The position numbers and the translations under genes are program-made. 64,000 nucleotides of DNA, taken from positions 1,860,001-1,924,000 of the forward strand of contig NZ_CP137892.1 in NCBI RefSeq assembly GCF_033547155.1, written 5' to 3'. Positions within the stretch are counted from its first letter, which is position 1. Each line of letters opens with the position of its first letter. The notes below the pieces were generated by a model. It had not been told where the DNA came from. It was given only the letters and a program-made list of their open reading frames with translations, and did not search any database. This document shows, piece after piece, positions 35,631 to 46,490 of this stretch. The stretch comes from Pseudomonas benzenivorans (GTDB lineage Bacteria; Pseudomonadota; Gammaproteobacteria; Pseudomonadales; Pseudomonadaceae).

Positions 35631-36815
35631 ATGCGTGAAGTGGTGATAGTCGACAGTGTCCGGACCGGCCTGGCCAAGTCCTTCCGCGGCAAGTTCAACC
35701 AGACCCGTCCCGACGACATGGCGGCCCACTGCGTCGATGCGCTGCTGGCGCGCAACGACCTGGACCCGGCGCTGGTCGACGACTGCATAGTCGGCGCCGG
35801 TTCCAACGAGGGCGCCCAGGGCATGAACATCGGCCGCAACGTCGCGGTGCTCTCGGGGTTGGGCACCGGGGTCGCCGGCATGACCCTCAATCGTTTCTGT
35901 TCCTCGGGCCTGCAGGCCATCGCCATCGCCGCCAACCAGATCGCCTCCGGCTGCTCCGAGGTGATGGTGGCCGGCGGCGTCGAATCGATCAGCCTGACGC
36001 TCAAGAGCGTCAACGGCGACCACCTGTTCAACCCGATCCTGCAGCGGGACGTGCCCGGCATCTACTACCCCATGGGGCGGACCGCGGAGGTGGTGGCCAG
36101 GCGCTACGGCGTCAGTCGCGAGGCGCAAGACGCCTATGCCCTGCAGAGCCAGCAGCGCACCGCCCGGGCCCAGGCCGAGGGCCTGTTCGCCGACGAGATC
36201 GTGCCGATGAACGTGCGCTATCTGCTCGAGGACAAGGCCAGTGGCGAGCAGCAGCTGGTCGAGGGGCTGGTCGATCGCGACGATTGCAACCGCCCCGATA
36301 CCACCCTGGAGAGCCTGGCCGCGCTCAGACCGGCCTTCGCCGAGGATGGCTCGGTGACCGCTGGCAATGCCTCGCAGCTGTCCGATGGCGCCTCCATGAC
36401 CCTGGTGATGAGCCTGGACAAGGCCCTGGCGCTGGGGCTCGATCCCAAGGCATTCTTCCGTGGTTTCACCGTCGCCGGTTGCGCGCCGGACGAGATGGGC
36501 ATAGGCCCAGTGTTCTCGGTGCCCAAGCTGCTCAAGGCCAAGGGGTTGAGCGTGGCCGATATCGACCTGTGGGAGCTCAACGAGGCCTTCGCCTCGCAAT
36601 GCCTGTACGCCCGCGACCGGCTGGAGATCGACAACCGGAGGTACAACGTCAATGGTGGCTCGATCGCCATCGGCCATCCCTTCGGCATGACCGGTTCGCG
36701 CCAGGTCGGCCACCTGGTGCGCGAGCTGCAGCGGCGCAACCTGCGTTACGGCATCGTCGCCATGTGCGTGGGGGGCGGCATGGGGGCCAGCGGGTTGTTC
36801 GAAGCGGTGCGCTGA
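35631..36815 (+). CDS. Acetyl-CoA C-acyltransferase (thiolase)
   Basis: 394 residues from ATG 35631 with GAGGTG at 35621-35626. Thiolase motifs: nucleophile Cys90 in NRFCSSGLQAIA, VNGGSIAIGHPFGMTGSRQ with the catalytic His, and CVGGGMGASG with the second Cys near the C-terminus. It acts in fatty acid degradation or acetoacetyl-CoA metabolism. No other beta-oxidation gene adjoins it, so the chain-length preference is open. Confidence 0.92.
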   Translation: MREVVIVDSVRTGLAKSFRGKFNQTRPDDMAAHCVDALLARNDLDPALVDDCIVGAGSNEGAQGMNIGRNVAVLSGLGTGVAGMTLNRFCSSGLQAIAIAANQIASGCSEVMVAGGVESISLTLKSVNGDHLFNPILQRDVPGIYYPMGRTAEVVARRYGVSREAQDAYALQSQQRTARAQAEGLFADEIVPMNVRYLLEDKASGEQQLVEGLVDRDDCNRPDTTLESLAALRPAFAEDGSVTAGNASQLSDGASMTLVMSLDKALALGLDPKAFFRGFTVAGCAPDEMGIGPVFSVPKLLKAKGLSVADIDLWELNEAFASQCLYARDRLEIDNRRYNVNGGSIAIGHPFGMTGSRQVGHLVRELQRRNLRYGIVAMCVGGGMGASGLFEAVR

Positions 36816-36835
36816 ACCCCGGCCGATCGCCGATC

Positions 36836-36880
36836 CGCCCCAATAAAGAACCGCCTCGAGTGCGGTTCTTTATTGGGGCG
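36836..36880. terminator. Strong bidirectional terminator hairpin
   Basis: Perfect 19-base arms (CGCCCCAATAAAGAACCGC, 36836-36854, and its complement at 36862-36880) with the loop CTCGAGT. The internal AATAAAGAA/TTCTTTATT part supplies A/T tracts on both strands. It separates the thiolase gene from the convergent small gene at 36894. Confidence 0.9.
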
Positions 36881-36893
36881 AAATCGTGGGTGG

Positions 36894-37103
36894 CTAGAAG
36901 TTCCGGCTTTCGATGATGTCGTTGGCCTGATTCATGCGGCGGACATAGAGGGCGATTTCCCGCTCGGCATCGACGCGGGTGAAATAGGGGCCTTCCAGGG
37001 TGCCTTCGCGGGTGGCGAAAAAGTACTGCCCGTTGACCGCGCTGACTCGTTCGCTGCGGTAGTGCGTGCCGGGGCCGGGATCGACTTGGCGCTGACCGAA
37101 CAT
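36894..37103 (-). CDS. Small conserved protein, DUF6316-like
   Basis: 69 residues. VNGQYFFATREGTLEGPYFTR followed by DAEREIALYVRR is a pattern I associate with the pseudomonad family DUF6316. Soluble, no signal. Function unknown. ATG 37103 has AGGTCCCCCC (weak) upstream. Confidence 0.7.
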   Translation of the reverse strand: MFGQRQVDPGPGTHYRSERVSAVNGQYFFATREGTLEGPYFTRVDAEREIALYVRRMNQANDIIESRNF

Positions 37104-37395
37104 GGGGGGACCTCACACAGTAAGCCTATTGGTCTGAGTCTAATCCGCGTCCACGGGGTTGCCGGAGTTGGCGACCAATGGTTGCTTTTCGGTATGTATC
37201 CGGCGTGCTGGTCGAGATTTACGTTACTTTGTCGTCAACCTGATGGCGATACCGAAGGGCCATGGGTACAGTTTTGCTGCATGCCGGTATCGAACTGTAG
37301 CTGTGCCGCTTGCCGGTGCCGGCCTAGAATGCTGTTTTATGGCCCCCGTCCGCTCTATTCCAGGCGATTGCGGGTGTCGTGCAGCAGAGGCAGTC

Positions 37396-38361
37396 ATGCA
37401 TATTTCTTCCGGCCGTTGGCTCTACGGCATGTTTCTGGCGCTGGTGACCGCTCTGCTCTGGGGCATTTTGCCGATCAAACTCAAAGAGGTGCTGCAGGTG
37501 ATGGACCCGGTCACGGTGACCTGGTACCGCCTGCTGGTGGCGGGCGCCATCCTGCTCGCCTATCTGGCGGCGGCGCGGCGGCTGCCGAGCTTTCGCCCGT
37601 TGGGGCGGCGCGGCGGCTGGTTGCTGGCGCTGGCGATCGCCGGCCTGAGCGGCAATTACGTGCTCTACCTGATCGGTCTCAATCTGCTCTCGCCGGGGAC
37701 CACCCAGCTGGTGATCCAGGTCGCGCCGATCCTGCTGCTGGTCGGTAGCGTGCTGGTCTTTCGCGAGCGCTTCGGCCTGGGGCAGGGGGTGGGCCTGGCC
37801 CTGCTGCTGTCGGGTTTCGCGCTGTTCTTCAATCAGCGTCTGGAGGAGTTGCTGAGTTCGTTGAGCGACTACACCACGGGTGTGCTCATCGTGCTGCTGG
37901 CGGCCTTCGTCTGGGCCTTCTACGGACTGGCGCAGAAGCAGTTGCTGACGCGCTGGAACTCGCTGCAGGTGATGATGGTGATCTACCTGGCCTGCGCCCT
38001 GTTGCTCACGCCCTGGGCACGGCCCTGGCAAGTGCTGCAGCTGAGCCCGGCGCAAGGTTGGCTGCTGCTGGCCTGCTGTCTGAACACCCTGGTGGCCTAT
38101 GGCGCGTTCGCCGAGGCATTGGCTCATTGGGAAGCCTCGAGGGTCAGTGCGACCCTGGCCGTCACCCCCCTGGTGACCTTCGCCTCGGTGGCGCTGGCGG
38201 CCACCTGGTGGCCGGATCATGTACGCCCCGAGCAGCTCAACTGGATCGCCTACGGCGGGGCCGTGCTGGTGGTGCTGGGGTCGGCGCTGACCGCGTTGGC
38301 GCCGTCGTTGCTGGCCGGCCTGCGTGCCCGCCGTGTGCGGAAGCTGGCCGCACTGCCGTAG
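37396..38361 (+). CDS. EamA/DMT-family transporter
   Basis: 321 residues from ATG 37396, preceded by AGAGG (37386-37390); the frame extends further upstream but without membrane-protein character. Ten predicted helices in two EamA repeats (LVTALLWGILPIKLKEVL at the start, GVLIVLLAAFVWAFYGLAQK mid-protein). RarD-like branch. Substrate unknown. The 292 bases upstream of the ATG (37104-37395) contain no recognisable gene. Confidence 0.87.
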   Translation: MHISSGRWLYGMFLALVTALLWGILPIKLKEVLQVMDPVTVTWYRLLVAGAILLAYLAAARRLPSFRPLGRRGGWLLALAIAGLSGNYVLYLIGLNLLSPGTTQLVIQVAPILLLVGSVLVFRERFGLGQGVGLALLLSGFALFFNQRLEELLSSLSDYTTGVLIVLLAAFVWAFYGLAQKQLLTRWNSLQVMMVIYLACALLLTPWARPWQVLQLSPAQGWLLLACCLNTLVAYGAFAEALAHWEASRVSATLAVTPLVTFASVALAATWWPDHVRPEQLNWIAYGGAVLVVLGSALTALAPSLLAGLRARRVRKLAALP

Positions 38362-38369
38362 CGAGTCCT

Positions 38370-38389
38370 GGCCCGCCTCGGGGCGGGCC
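38370..38389. terminator. GC-rich hairpin between convergent genes
   Basis: GGCCCGCC (38370-38377) and GGCGGGCC (38382-38389) with a four-base loop, eight bases after the transporter stop and before the convergent reductase gene. A likely terminator though without a T-tract. Confidence 0.6.
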
Positions 38390-38405
38390 GCTGGCGAGGC
38401 TAGGC

Positions 38406-39015
38406 TCAGGCCTGCACGCCCAGCCGTTCGGCGCGCTGCAGCCAGTGCTGGCGCTGGGTCTCGGAGGAGGGGCGCACCGGGGCGAACTCGGCCAGGCGGC
38501 GGGTCTTGATGCCGCTGAAACCGAGGATGGTACGGGTCATTTGCCGGTGTGCCGGTGCGCCGTAGATCCAGCGGAAGTACCAGGGCGGGGTGTCCAGAGT
38601 CACCAGCAGGTCGGCGGTGCGGCCGCTGAGCAGCTTGTCCCAGGCCTGCGAGCGGCCGCGGTACTTGAAGGCGAAGCCGGGCAGGAACACCCGGTCGAAG
38701 AAGCCCTTGAGCAGGGCCGGCAGGCCGCCCCACCAGACCGGGTAGACGAATACCAGGTGCTCGGCCCAGTGAATCTGCCGCTGCGCCTCGAGCAGGTCCG
38801 GTTCCAGATGTTGGCCCTGGTCGTAGCCGTCGTGCAGCACCGGGTCGAAGCTCAGCTCGCCCAGCTTCAGCTGGCGCACCACATGGCCCTTGCCGCGCGC
38901 GCCCTGGGCATAGGCGTCCCCCAGGGCGTGGCACAGGCCGGCACTCTTGGGGGTGCCGAAGATCATCAGGATGCGCTTGCCATCGCCTTCCAGCGGCGTC
39001 GCGCCGCTTTTCGTC

Positions 39016-39023
<8 letters not shown>
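38406..39023 (-). CDS. Flavodoxin-fold NAD(P)H-dependent oxidoreductase
   Basis: 205 residues. The flavodoxin-2/NQO1-like fold has [21 protein letters not shown] (FMN phosphate loop) and [29 protein letters not shown], the typical quinone-reductase segment. Its ATG (39021-39023) overlaps the fumC stop by eight bases, so translation is probably coupled to fumC. Probably a quinone or nitro-compound reductase. Confidence 0.88.
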
Positions 39024-40410
<1,387 letters not shown>

Positions 40411-40481
40411 GGGAATTCTCCGGGGGCGGTCTAGCCAGTTTAGGCCGCGCCGACCGTTGCGGGTTCCCTCGAGGCGAGCTC

Positions 40482-41492
40482 TTACCAGCGCGCCCGGGTT
40501 GCGCCGAGCCAGCCCAGCGCCCCGGCCACCGGCACGCGCTCGCCCGAGGGACCGCGCAGAATGCCGTCGAAGTGGCCGAACCACTGCCGGGTGTCGGCAT
40601 AGATCGGCCCCACGCGAGGGCAGGCCCTGTGCTGCTGGCGCGGTTTGAAGGTCAGTTTGACCCGCCCGTCGGCAGTGTTCAGGCTCCAGGGGGCCAGGGC
40701 GCTATGGGGGCTCTGCTCGATATGCACGGGACTGCTCAGGTGCTGCAGCTCGCCGCCGAACCATAGGGCGTTCTCCGAGAGGCCGCTGTGGTCGGTCCAG
40801 CCGGCGCCGAAGTTGCCGGCGATGCCGCCCGGTGCGGCGAAGGCGGCACGGGTCCAGTGGCTGTGCAGCGGCCAGACGCCGCGGCCGAAGTCCAGGGCGG
40901 CGAAGCTCTGCCCGGCGCTGCAGCTGTAGTGCCGGTTACCCAGCTGCACGCTGCCGCTGACGGGCAGGCCGAGTTCACGGCAGGTGGCGTGAAAGCCGTG
41001 CGAGGCCAGGGGGGCGACCAGGTTGACCGAGTCGAGATGAGGCGGGCGCTGGACCTCCAGGGCAACCTGCAGCGGTTTACCGCCGAGTGGCGTGGCGGCC
41101 ACGGTGAGGCGCACGCGACCGGCATGCTCGGCGACCCGCAACTGCAGACGCGGATGGTTGAACTCATGACTCTGCTGGGCCTGCGCCGGAAGCCGGCAGC
41201 CGCGTGCCAGCAGGCGCAGGCGGCTGTGGGCGACGGCCTCGCCGCTCTCCAGGTCGAGGAAGTAGGCGGCGCCATAGCCCAGGTAGTCGAGGTCGGCCTG
41301 GGTCAGCGAGAGCATCCAGTGCGGTGTGGTGATGCACCAATGGTTCCAGCGCTTGCGCCGCCCGAAATGGCCGGGCAGGGTGCAGTCCACCAGTGGGCGG
41401 GGCGACCAGCCGATGGCCTGCGGGTTCAGCCGTCCATGCTGGTCGCATAGCTCGATCGGCGCTTGGAGGTGAGGGGGGGTGAAGCTGTTCAT
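40482..41492 (-). CDS. DUF2804 family protein
   Basis: 336 residues from ATG 41492; ATG 41501 is also possible and no strong ribosome site decides. Features fitting DUF2804: an early [20 protein letters not shown] and then [22 protein letters not shown], with the mid-protein [20 protein letters not shown]. The family is uncharacterised and resembles lipocalin-like/tocopherol-cyclase-type barrels. No signal peptide. Confidence 0.82.
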   Translation of the reverse strand: MNSFTPPHLQAPIELCDQHGRLNPQAIGWSPRPLVDCTLPGHFGRRKRWNHWCITTPHWMLSLTQADLDYLGYGAAYFLDLESGEAVAHSRLRLLARGCRLPAQAQQSHEFNHPRLQLRVAEHAGRVRLTVAATPLGGKPLQVALEVQRPPHLDSVNLVAPLASHGFHATCRELGLPVSGSVQLGNRHYSCSAGQSFAALDFGRGVWPLHSHWTRAAFAAPGGIAGNFGAGWTDHSGLSENALWFGGELQHLSSPVHIEQSPHSALAPWSLNTADGRVKLTFKPRQQHRACPRVGPIYADTRQWFGHFDGILRGPSGERVPVAGALGWLGATRARW

Positions 41493-41750
41493 CAGACACA
41501 TCCATGTGTATGCCGTGCGACGGGGCGCCGGGGCAGCGGTATTAAAAGAGCCTAGTAGAAGGTCGCAAGGTGCACAGCATGCCCAGACGACCCTGGGGGG
41601 GCAAGTGCTGGCATTTTGGTCCCGGCTCGACGCGGGGAGGACGCGGCCTTTTGTGGTCTGTGGCAACGGTCGAGACTTGAGTGCGCGGGGAGCAGGGCAC
41701 AGAATGGCGCCTCATGGTGCCGCGGCCACTTTTTCGCCCGGGAGTACTCG

Positions 41751-42251
41751 ATGTCTCGTTTTACCGCTTTCTGCGCCACGGTCCTTTTGACCTGTGGCAG
41801 CACCCAGGCATACGCCGATGCCGCCAGCCACGCCGCCGATGCCGAGCGTTTTCTGCTGCTGGCACGGGCCGACAGGCTGACCGTGCCGGTCTACGGCCAG
41901 GTCCAGCAGATGTTCACCCAACGCTTCGCCGAGAGCCAGGCGCCGGCGAGCAAGCAGGCACTGCTGGAGCGCTACCAGGCCAAGGCCAATGCGGCCCTGG
42001 ACAGCGCGGTGGGCTGGCCGGTGCTCAAGCCGGAGCTGGTCGAGCTCTATACCCGCAATTTCGACGAGCAGGAGATGCAGGAGTTGCTGGCTTTCTATCG
42101 CTCGCCACTGGGGCAGAAGGTGCTGGACAAGATGCCCATGCTGACCGCGCAGTCGGCGCGCCTGACCCAGAACAAGCTGGAGGCAGCGGTACCGCGGGTG
42201 AACAAACTGCTGGCGGAAATGACCGCCGAACTGGACGCGAAAAAACCCTAG
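41751..42251 (+). CDS. DUF2059 periplasmic protein
   Basis: 166 residues from ATG 41751 (GGGAG upstream). N-terminal signal peptide (FTAFCATVLLTCGSTQAYA), then a helical domain with YTRNFDEQEMQELLAFYRSP and GQKVLDKMP, the DUF2059 hallmark. Exported; function unknown. Twelve bases from the BolA-type gene, so likely co-transcribed. Confidence 0.87.
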   Translation: MSRFTAFCATVLLTCGSTQAYADAASHAADAERFLLLARADRLTVPVYGQVQQMFTQRFAESQAPASKQALLERYQAKANAALDSAVGWPVLKPELVELYTRNFDEQEMQELLAFYRSPLGQKVLDKMPMLTAQSARLTQNKLEAAVPRVNKLLAEMTAELDAKKP

Positions 42252-42263
42252 CCGGAGGCGTAG

Positions 42264-42569
42264 ATGTCGAAACTGGAACAACTGCAGGCGGCCTTCGCCG
42301 CGCTGCAGCCGCAGCACCTCGAGGTGCTGGACGAGAGTCATATGCACAGCCGCGGGCTGGAGACCCACTACAAGGCGGTCATCGTCAGCCCGCAGTTCGC
42401 CGGTCTGAACGCGGTCAAGCGGCATCAGAAGGTCTACGCCAGCCTCGGCGAGCTGATGGGCCAGCTGCATGCCCTGGCCCTGCACACCTACACGCCCGAG
42501 GAGTGGGCGCAGCAGGGTGTCGCGCCGGACTCGCCGACCTGTCGCGGCGGCAGCAAGCACGACCATTGA
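42264..42569 (+). CDS. BolA-family protein
   Basis: 101 residues. VLDESHMHSRGLETHYKAVIV and HQKVYASLGELM match the BolA/IbaG fold with the conserved His used for iron-sulphur cluster binding with monothiol glutaredoxins. Its role is iron-sulphur trafficking or regulation. It directly follows the DUF2059 gene with GGAG before the ATG. Confidence 0.9.
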   Translation: MSKLEQLQAAFAALQPQHLEVLDESHMHSRGLETHYKAVIVSPQFAGLNAVKRHQKVYASLGELMGQLHALALHTYTPEEWAQQGVAPDSPTCRGGSKHDH

Positions 42570-42775
42570 CTGCTTGTTGAACGGGGTTCGCCCTGCACGC
42601 CAGGGCCTTCTCCAGCCCCTCGCCGACGGAGGCGGGGTGTCGGGCGAGACAAATTGGCCCTACACGACAGGCGCCAGGAAACGTAAACTTCACCTCCGCG
42701 CCGGCCATCGCCGGCGTCTGCGTTTATAGGCCCAGTCCGCCCTTTGCGAGGGCGACTACTGAAGGAATCTGCTGC

Positions 42776-43714
42776 ATGACCGACAAGATCGTCGTCGCGG
42801 CGCTGTACAAGTTCGTCACCCTGACGGACTACCAGGCGCTGCGCGAACCCCTGTTGCAAACCCTGCTGGACAACGGCATCAAAGGCACCTTGCTGCTGGC
42901 CGAGGAAGGTATCAACGGCACCGTCTCCGGCAGTCGCCTAGGCATCGACGCGCTGCTCGCCTGGTTCCGTCTCGACCCGCGGTTGGCCGACGTCGACCAC
43001 AAGGAATCCTACTGCGACGAGCAGCCGTTCTATCGCACCAAGGTCAAGCTGAAGAAGGAGATCGTCACCCTCGGGGTGCCGGGCGTCGACCCCAACCAGC
43101 GGGTCGGCACCTATGTCGAGCCGCAGGCGTGGAACGAGCTGATCAGCGACCCCGAGGTGCTGCTGATCGATACCCGCAACGACTACGAGGTGGCCATCGG
43201 CACCTTCGAGGGCGCAATCGACCCCAAGACCAAGTCGTTCCGTGAGTTCCCCGACTACATCAAGGCGCATTTCGACCCGGCCAAGCACAAGAAGGTGGCG
43301 ATGTTCTGCACCGGCGGCATCCGCTGCGAGAAGGCCTCCAGCTACATGCTCGGCGCCGGCTTCGAGGAGGTGTTCCACCTCAAGGGCGGTATCCTCAAGT
43401 ACCTGGAGGACGTGCCCCAGGAGCAGACCAAGTGGCGCGGCGACTGCTTCGTCTTCGACAACCGGGTCACCGTGCGCCACGATCTGTCCGAGGGCGACTA
43501 CGACCAGTGCCATGCCTGCCGCACCCCGGTGTCGGTGGCCGACCGCGAGTCCGAGTTCTATTCCCCGGGCATCAGCTGCCCGCATTGCTGGGATTCGCTG
43601 CCGGGGAAGACCCGTGCCGGCGCCCGCGAGCGGCAGAAGCAGATCGAACTGGCCAAGGCGCGCAACCAGCCGCATCCCCTGGGCCGTGACCCCCGCCAAG
43701 CCTCGGAGGCCTGA
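42776..43714 (+). CDS. trhO: tRNA uridine(34) hydroxylase, rhodanese-like
   Basis: 312 residues. An N-terminal acylphosphatase-like domain, a rhodanese domain with catalytic Cys178 in [13 protein letters not shown], and a C-terminal Cys-rich end ([16 protein letters not shown]). This is YceA/TrhO, which makes 5-hydroxyuridine at tRNA position 34 with oxygen. It is followed after two bases by the DsbA-family gene. Confidence 0.93.
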   Translation: MTDKIVVAALYKFVTLTDYQALREPLLQTLLDNGIKGTLLLAEEGINGTVSGSRLGIDALLAWFRLDPRLADVDHKESYCDEQPFYRTKVKLKKEIVTLGVPGVDPNQRVGTYVEPQAWNELISDPEVLLIDTRNDYEVAIGTFEGAIDPKTKSFREFPDYIKAHFDPAKHKKVAMFCTGGIRCEKASSYMLGAGFEEVFHLKGGILKYLEDVPQEQTKWRGDCFVFDNRVTVRHDLSEGDYDQCHACRTPVSVADRESEFYSPGISCPHCWDSLPGKTRAGARERQKQIELAKARNQPHPLGRDPRQASEA

Positions 43715-43716
43715 GC

Positions 43717-44349
43717 ATGTCCGCTCGCCTGCTCTACGTGATGGACCCGATGTGTTCCTGGTGCTGGGGGTTCGCCCCGGTGCTCGAGTCCCTCGCCGAG
43801 CAGGCGGCCGCCGCGGGCGTGCCGCTGCAGCTGGTGGTCGGCGGCCTGCGCCGCGAGCGTATCGCCGTCGACGCGGTGGCGCGGGTGCGCTACCTCGGCT
43901 ATTGGCAGGCGGTCAACGCCAGCACCGGCCAGTTGTTCGACTTCGAGCGGGGGCTGCCCGAGGGCCTGGTCTACGACACCGAGCCGGCCTGCCGGGCCCT
44001 GGTCACCGCGCGGCAGCTCGACCCCGAGAGCACCTGGCCGCTGGCCAAGCTGATCCAGCAGGCGTTCTACACCGAGGGGGTGGATGTCACCCAGGCTCCC
44101 CAGCTGCTGCGTCTGGCCGAGCAGGCGGGGATTCCGCGCATCGAATTCGCCGAGGCCTTCGACAGCCCGGCCATGCGCGCGGCCACCGCCGCCGATTTCA
44201 CCTGGGTGCAGGATCTGGGGATCGCCGGCTTCCCCACCCTGCTGGCCGAGCGCGATGGCCAGCTGGCCCTGCTGACCAATGGTTACCAACCGCTGCAGAC
44301 CCTGGCGCCGCTGCTCGGTCGCTGGCTGGAGCAGGCCGCCCATGGCTGA
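43717..44349 (+). CDS. DsbA-family (FrnE-like) oxidoreductase
   Basis: 210 residues. MDPMCSWCWGF near the N-terminus is a CSWC redox motif within the DsbA-like fold of cytoplasmic FrnE-type proteins; FPTLL near the C-terminus includes the cis-Pro. No signal peptide, so cytoplasmic. ATG follows the trhO stop with GGAGG; its end overlaps the ABC exporter start by eight bases. Confidence 0.87.
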   Translation: MSARLLYVMDPMCSWCWGFAPVLESLAEQAAAAGVPLQLVVGGLRRERIAVDAVARVRYLGYWQAVNASTGQLFDFERGLPEGLVYDTEPACRALVTARQLDPESTWPLAKLIQQAFYTEGVDVTQAPQLLRLAEQAGIPRIEFAEAFDSPAMRAATAADFTWVQDLGIAGFPTLLAERDGQLALLTNGYQPLQTLAPLLGRWLEQAAHG

Positions 44350-46120
44350 TCGGCTGAGCTGGGCGGAAATCCGTCGCCTGGCCCTGCAGCACAAGAAGGC
44401 CCTGCTGTTGGCCAATGGCGTGGCGCTGCTGGCGACCCTGTGCAGCGTGCCGATCCCCTTGCTCCTACCGCTGTTGGTCGACGAGGTGCTGCTGGGCGAC
44501 GGCGATGCCGCGCTCAGGGTGATGGACCGTTTCCTGCCGGCTACCTGGGAGACCGCCGCCGGCTATATCGGCCTGATGCTGCTGCTCACCCTGCTGCTGC
44601 GCGGGGCGGCGCTGGTGTTCAACGTGCTGCAGGCGCGCCAGTTCGCCCGCCTGTCCAAGGACATCGTCTACCGCATCCGCATCCGCCTGATCGAGCGGCT
44701 CAAGCGCATCTCCCTCGGCGAGTACGAGAGCCTCGGCGGCGGCACAGTTACTACTCATCTGGTCACCGACCTGGACACCCTCGACAAGTTCGTCGGCGAG
44801 ACCCTCAGTCGCTTTCTGGTGGCGACCCTGACCCTGACCGGCACGGCGGCGATCCTGCTGTGGATGCACTGGCAGCTGGCGCTGCTGATCCTGTTGTTCA
44901 ACCCGCTGGTGATCTTCGCCTCGGTGCAGCTGGGCAAGCGGGTCAAGCTGCTGAAGAAGCTGGAGAACGACAGCACCTCGCGCTTCACCCAGGCCCTCAC
45001 CGAGACCCTGGAGGCGATCCAGGAGATCCGTGCCGGCAATCGCCAGGGCTTCTTCCTCGGCCGCCTCGCCGGCCGTGCCCGGGAGGTGCGCGACCATGCG
45101 GTGGCGTCGCAGTGGAAGAGCGATGCCTCGAATCGCGCCAGCGGCCTGCTGTTCCAGTTCGGCATCGACGTATTCCGCGCCGCGGCCATGCTCACGGTGC
45201 TGTTCTCCGACCTGTCGATCGGCCAGATGCTCGCGGTGTTCAGCTACCTGTGGTTCATGATCGGCCCGGTCGAGCAGTTGCTCAGCCTGCAATACGCCTT
45301 CTATGCCGCCGGCGGCGCCCTGCAGCGCCTCAACGAGCTGCTGGCGCGGGCCGATGAGCCGCAGTATCCGGGGCGCATCGACCCGTTCAAGGGCCGCGAC
45401 ACGGTCGGCATCGAGATCAAAGGCCTGACCTTCGCCTACAGCGACGAACCGGTGCTGGACCGCCTCGACCTGAGCATCGGTCCAGGCGAGAAGGTCGCCA
45501 TAGTCGGCGCCAGCGGTGGCGGCAAGAGCACCCTGGTGCAGCTGCTGCTGGGGCTGTACACGCCCCAGGCCGGGACCATCAGTTTCGGCGGCAGCAGCCA
45601 GGCGGAGATCGGCCTGGAGAAGGTGCGCGACGAGGTGGCGGTGGTGCTGCAGCACCCGGCGCTGTTCAACGACACGGTGCGGGCCAACCTGTGCATGGGC
45701 CGCGAGCGCAGCGACGAGGCCTGCTGGCGGGCGCTGGAGATCGCCCAGCTGGCCTCCACCATCGGCATGCTGCCCCAGGGCCTGGACAGCATCATCGGGC
45801 GCTCCGGGGTGCGCCTGTCCGGTGGCCAACGCCAGCGCCTGGCCATCGCCCGCATGGTCCTGGCCGAGCCCAAGGTGGTGATACTCGACGAGGCCACCTC
45901 GGCCCTGGACGCCGCCACCGAGTACGCCCTGCACCAGGCCCTGGCGCAGTTCCTCAGCGGCCGCACCACCCTGATCATCGCCCACCGCCTCAGTGCGGTT
46001 AAGCAGGCCGACCGGGTGCTGGTGTTCGATGGCGGGCGCATCGCCGAAGACGGCGAGCACCAGCAGCTGATCGCCGTCGGCGGGCTATACGCCAAGCTCT
46101 ACGGGCACCTGCAGCACTGA
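44342..46120 (+). CDS. ABC exporter, fused membrane and ATPase domains
   Basis: 592 residues from ATG 44342, inside the end of the previous gene. Six-helix membrane domain (residues about 20-320), then the ATPase: Walker A GASGGGKST near 390, signature LSGGQRQRLAIARM near 493, Walker B VVILDEATSALD and the H-loop IIAHRLSA. MsbA/MdlB-like half-transporter. Substrate unknown; the link with trhO and FrnE-like genes suggests only co-transcription. Confidence 0.9.
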   Translation: MADRLSWAEIRRLALQHKKALLLANGVALLATLCSVPIPLLLPLLVDEVLLGDGDAALRVMDRFLPATWETAAGYIGLMLLLTLLLRGAALVFNVLQARQFARLSKDIVYRIRIRLIERLKRISLGEYESLGGGTVTTHLVTDLDTLDKFVGETLSRFLVATLTLTGTAAILLWMHWQLALLILLFNPLVIFASVQLGKRVKLLKKLENDSTSRFTQALTETLEAIQEIRAGNRQGFFLGRLAGRAREVRDHAVASQWKSDASNRASGLLFQFGIDVFRAAAMLTVLFSDLSIGQMLAVFSYLWFMIGPVEQLLSLQYAFYAAGGALQRLNELLARADEPQYPGRIDPFKGRDTVGIEIKGLTFAYSDEPVLDRLDLSIGPGEKVAIVGASGGGKSTLVQLLLGLYTPQAGTISFGGSSQAEIGLEKVRDEVAVVLQHPALFNDTVRANLCMGRERSDEACWRALEIAQLASTIGMLPQGLDSIIGRSGVRLSGGQRQRLAIARMVLAEPKVVILDEATSALDAATEYALHQALAQFLSGRTTLIIAHRLSAVKQADRVLVFDGGRIAEDGEHQQLIAVGGLYAKLYGHLQH

Positions 46121-46490
46121 CGCTGCGGTATTCCAGTCGCGGCGCGTCGAGTGCTCCGCCTCCCGCGCCGGCGTTATCGAGACCAATCTTCCCTCCGTGT
46201 ACCTGACCGGCAGCCCCGGCAGCTGCCTCGCGCCGCCCGGCATTCGGCCGTGGCGGACGCCTCTGGCAGCCTGTCAGACCACGCTGGCAACAATACGTTA
46301 CGCCTGGCGAGTGACTATCCTGAGGGATATGGCCGCTGCGCTCTGCGTAACGAAAATCTGCCACTCGGCCTGGGGCGCGGTCGGGCAGGGGCGTCGCAGT
46401 GCGCTTGTCCGGCCCCGGCCGTTGGGGTGTGATGAAGCTATTGCAGCGCCGCGTGGCGCGGTGCATCCACAACAACAATCGGGAGGCGCA
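46121..46490. promoter_or_regulatory. Regulatory region ahead of the tyrosine-catabolism operon
   Basis: A 370-base gene-free region. An exact 8-base inverted pair CGTTACGC (46296-46303) and GCGTAACG (46345-46352) lies about 150 bases before hpd, with centres 49 bases apart, about five helical turns. This spacing fits a dimeric regulator bound at two sites or looping. It does not match the TyrR/PhhR consensus TGTAAA-N6-TTTACA. No certain sigma70 or sigma54 promoter was found. Confidence 0.35.
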
